A stretch of DNA of 6,291 nt from JBDRTU01 sp043823825 (GTDB lineage: Bacteria; Patescibacteriota; Patescibacteriia; Veblenbacterales; UBA10138). The stretch is from positions 1-6,291 of the forward strand of contig JBDRTU010000036.1 of NCBI GenBank assembly GCA_043823825.1. The letters are read 5' to 3'. A model generated the notes under the pieces. The model made no database searches. It was not told the DNA's origin and saw only the letters and a list, made by a program, of their open reading frames with translations. This document shows positions 5,135-6,291 of the stretch, piece after piece. The translations under genes were made by a program, and so were the position numbers. How positions within the stretch are numbered: the stretch's first letter is position 1; every line of letters starts with the position of its first letter.

Positions 5135-6094
5135 ATTTATCATGATATCATTTCTATAGGAAACATGCTGGAAGCTTGGCGCGGGTTTTTGCGTGGCAAG
5201 AAAAAACGTCAAGATGTGGCTGTATTTGCCGCTAACTTGATGGATAATATTTTACTACTTCATTGCGAGTTGGTTGATAAAAAGTACTGTCACGGTTCGT
5301 ATCAGGCTTTTAAAATAAACGACCCAAAACCAAGGGATATTTACAAGGCCAGCGTGCGCGACCGGTTACTTCATCATGCTATTTATCGCGTTTTATATCC
5401 TTATTTTGATAAAAAATTCATTTTTGATTCGTTTTCTTGTAGGCAGAATAAAGGTACACATCGCGCCATAAATCGATTTCGGGAATACGGCCGGATTGTT
5501 TCACATAACCATGCCAGGACAATTTGGATTTTAAAGTGTGATATTAAAAAGTTTTTCGCGAGCATTGATCATAGAATCTTGATAGATATTTTAAAAAGAC
5601 ATCTTGATAGTGATACTGTTTGGCTTTTAGAGAAAGTTATTGTCAGTTTTAGTACAGCAGGCAAGTTAGGTGTTGGTTTGCCGCTGGGTAACTTAACCAG
5701 CCAATTATTGGCGAATGTTTATTTGAACGAGTTGGACCATTTTCTTAAACGGGAATTGAAAATCAAGCATTGCGTTCGTTATGCAGATGATATTATTATT
5801 TTGCATGAGTGTAGAAGTTATTTAGAAAATATTTTACTAAAGACATCAAAGTTTTTAAAAAAGCGATTAAAATTATCGTTTCATCCAAACAAGGTTTTTA
5901 TAAAAACCTTGTCGTCAGGTATTGATTTTTTGGGCTGGGTTCATTTTCTACATCATCGGGTTTTGAGGGCATCGACTAGGCGACGGTTGTTTAGGAAGTT
6001 TGATAGAGATAATAGTGATATAGTTGCATCGTATCGTGGATTGCTTAAACATGGGAATACTTACCAACTAATGAAAAAATTAATGGTAAGTTAA
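5018..6094 (+). CDS. DGR-type reverse transcriptase
   Basis: RNA-dependent DNA polymerase that copies the TR RNA with errors at adenines for transfer into the VR. Numbering from the ATG at 5018 (358 aa), the family core starts near IYHDIISIGNMLEAW (40-54). It continues with RDIYKASVRDRLLHHAIYRV (106-125), FDSFSCRQNKGTHRA (136-150), motif A KCDIKKFFASIDH with catalytic D175, GLPLGNLTSQ (220-229, the DGR variant of motif B), catalytic YADD (255-258) and GIDFLGWV (301-308). The C-terminus SYRGLLKHGNTYQL fits a complete protein, and no maturase or other extra domain is fused. The start is unclear: residues 1-21 are antisense to the conserved first helix of Avd, the purine repeat encodes EREREGGGER (24-33), and no ATG/GTG/TTG occurs in frame between 5018 and ATG 5165 (M50), which would cut into the core. 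No good Shine-Dalgarno precedes either ATG. Confidence 0.95.
   Translation: MRNNIKPKQISLFDSLENRSATEREREGGGERVKFAPRHIYHDIISIGNMLEAWRGFLRGKKKRQDVAVFAANLMDNILLLHCELVDKKYCHGSYQAFKINDPKPRDIYKASVRDRLLHHAIYRVLYPYFDKKFIFDSFSCRQNKGTHRAINRFREYGRIVSHNHARTIWILKCDIKKFFASIDHRILIDILKRHLDSDTVWLLEKVIVSFSTAGKLGVGLPLGNLTSQLLANVYLNELDHFLKRELKIKHCVRYADDIIILHECRSYLENILLKTSKFLKKRLKLSFHPNKVFIKTLSSGIDFLGWVHFLHHRVLRASTRRRLFRKFDRDNSDIVASYRGLLKHGNTYQLMKKLMVS
5084..5114 (+). repeat. All-purine simple repeat (GA)7 G9 (AG)4 between avd and RT
   Basis: Thirty-one consecutive purines: seven GA units, nine G, then four AG units. The tract lies between the conserved cores of the divergent avd and RT genes, and both reading frames run through it in opposite directions. 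Dinucleotide and homopolymer runs of this kind change length by polymerase slippage. It could also form triplex or other non-B DNA. A sequencing or assembly length error here cannot be excluded. Confidence 0.85.
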
Positions 6095-6164
6095 CGATCT
6101 AGACAATTGATTCAAATTAATAAATAGATTTTCAATCCGTTTTGCTTTTAATTATTTAGGACCA

Positions 6165-6193
6165 TTTTCAAACACCATTTAAAATGATATAAT
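6165..6193 (+). promoter_or_regulatory. Promoter of the gene at 6218
   Basis: TTTTCA (6165-6170) and a perfect TATAAT (6188-6193) are separated by 17 bp, and TG at 6185-6186 makes it an extended -10 as well. Transcription would begin near 6200, leaving a leader of about 18 nt. This is the best sigma-70-type promoter in the window. It marks the end of the DGR locus and the start of a separate unit. Confidence 0.7.
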
Positions 6194-6217
6194 TGAACCA
6201 TCATTAATTTTAATTTC

Positions 6218-6291
6218 ATGCGTCTTTCGCCTTTACAAAAATATATCCTCCGCACTTGTTATTCGCGACAGCCAAAATTAAGCCGTAATGG
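6218..6291 (+). CDS. Hypothetical protein, N-terminal fragment (runs off the window)
   Basis: An open frame begins with MRLSPLQKYILRTCYSRQ and continues for 24 full codons to the window edge without a stop. The ATG lies about 18 nt after a predicted start site from a near-consensus promoter; no Shine-Dalgarno is visible. I loosely recall CPR proteins with a similar LSPLQKYIL start but cannot name the family or assign a function. Too little is present to judge domains. Confidence 0.6.
   Translation, partial: MRLSPLQKYILRTCYSRQPKLSRN

Noticed and set aside
6095..6164. Terminator after the RT gene
   Set aside because: Only a 5-bp A-T-rich pairing (ATTGA/TCAAT) was found, without a good U-tract; no convincing terminator.
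6279..6291. Reverse-complement match of TTACGGCTTAA to the twin-hairpin loop region (4384-4394)
   Set aside because: An 11-base match inside the start of a coding region with no flanking arms; a chance match is plausible.

Overview
The window is AT-rich and compact. Its gene set suggests a Candidate Phyla Radiation (Patescibacteria) genome: an unusually short aspartyl-tRNA synthetase, genes without clear Shine-Dalgarno sequences, short AT-rich spacers, and a complete diversity-generating retroelement (DGR) whose target protein resembles uncharacterised CPR proteins I recall. Lineage is inference from recall; no search was possible. TAA and TAG are both used as stops.

Layout: (1) 36-542, a NYN/PIN-like (LabA/DUF88 type) protein with its own terminator. 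(2) 645-2078, aspS for a bacterial-type AspRS lacking the GAD insertion domain, followed by an AT-rich hairpin. (3) 2217-4220, a 667-residue cytoplasmic-looking protein whose last 50 residues are a DGR variable region (VR, 4068-4198). (4) 4292-4743, an apparently free-standing RNA gene with extended -10 promoter, structured 5' part, template repeat (TR, 4565-4695) and intrinsic terminator. (5) 4718-5134, avd on the minus strand. (6) up to 6094, the DGR reverse transcriptase on the plus strand, head-to-head with avd across a 31-bp all-purine simple repeat. (7) from 6218, the start of an unrecognised gene behind a near-consensus promoter.

The genes of parts 3-6 make one system. TR and VR are 131 bp each, aligned without gaps, with 15 differences, every one opposite an adenine in TR (11 A to G, 3 A to T, 1 A to C) and together altering 14 codons. 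This is the signature of adenine-mutagenic retrohoming: the RT, with Avd, copies the TR RNA with errors at adenines, and the cDNA replaces the VR of the target gene.

The unusual parts are the RNA and the gene arrangement. Upstream of TR, two hairpins carry the identical 12-nt loop CGGTTACGGCTT on stems of different sequence, and a long-range helix (4436-4447 with 4549-4560) closes a multibranched domain that ends 4 nt before TR. TR is followed within 16 nt by a terminator, so the template RNA seems to be a separate transcript of about 437 nt rather than part of an avd-TR-RT message. Avd is inverted relative to TR and RT, its stop codon lies in the terminator loop, and the 5' ends of the avd and RT reading frames overlap antisense through a potentially slippery (GA)7G9(AG)4 tract.
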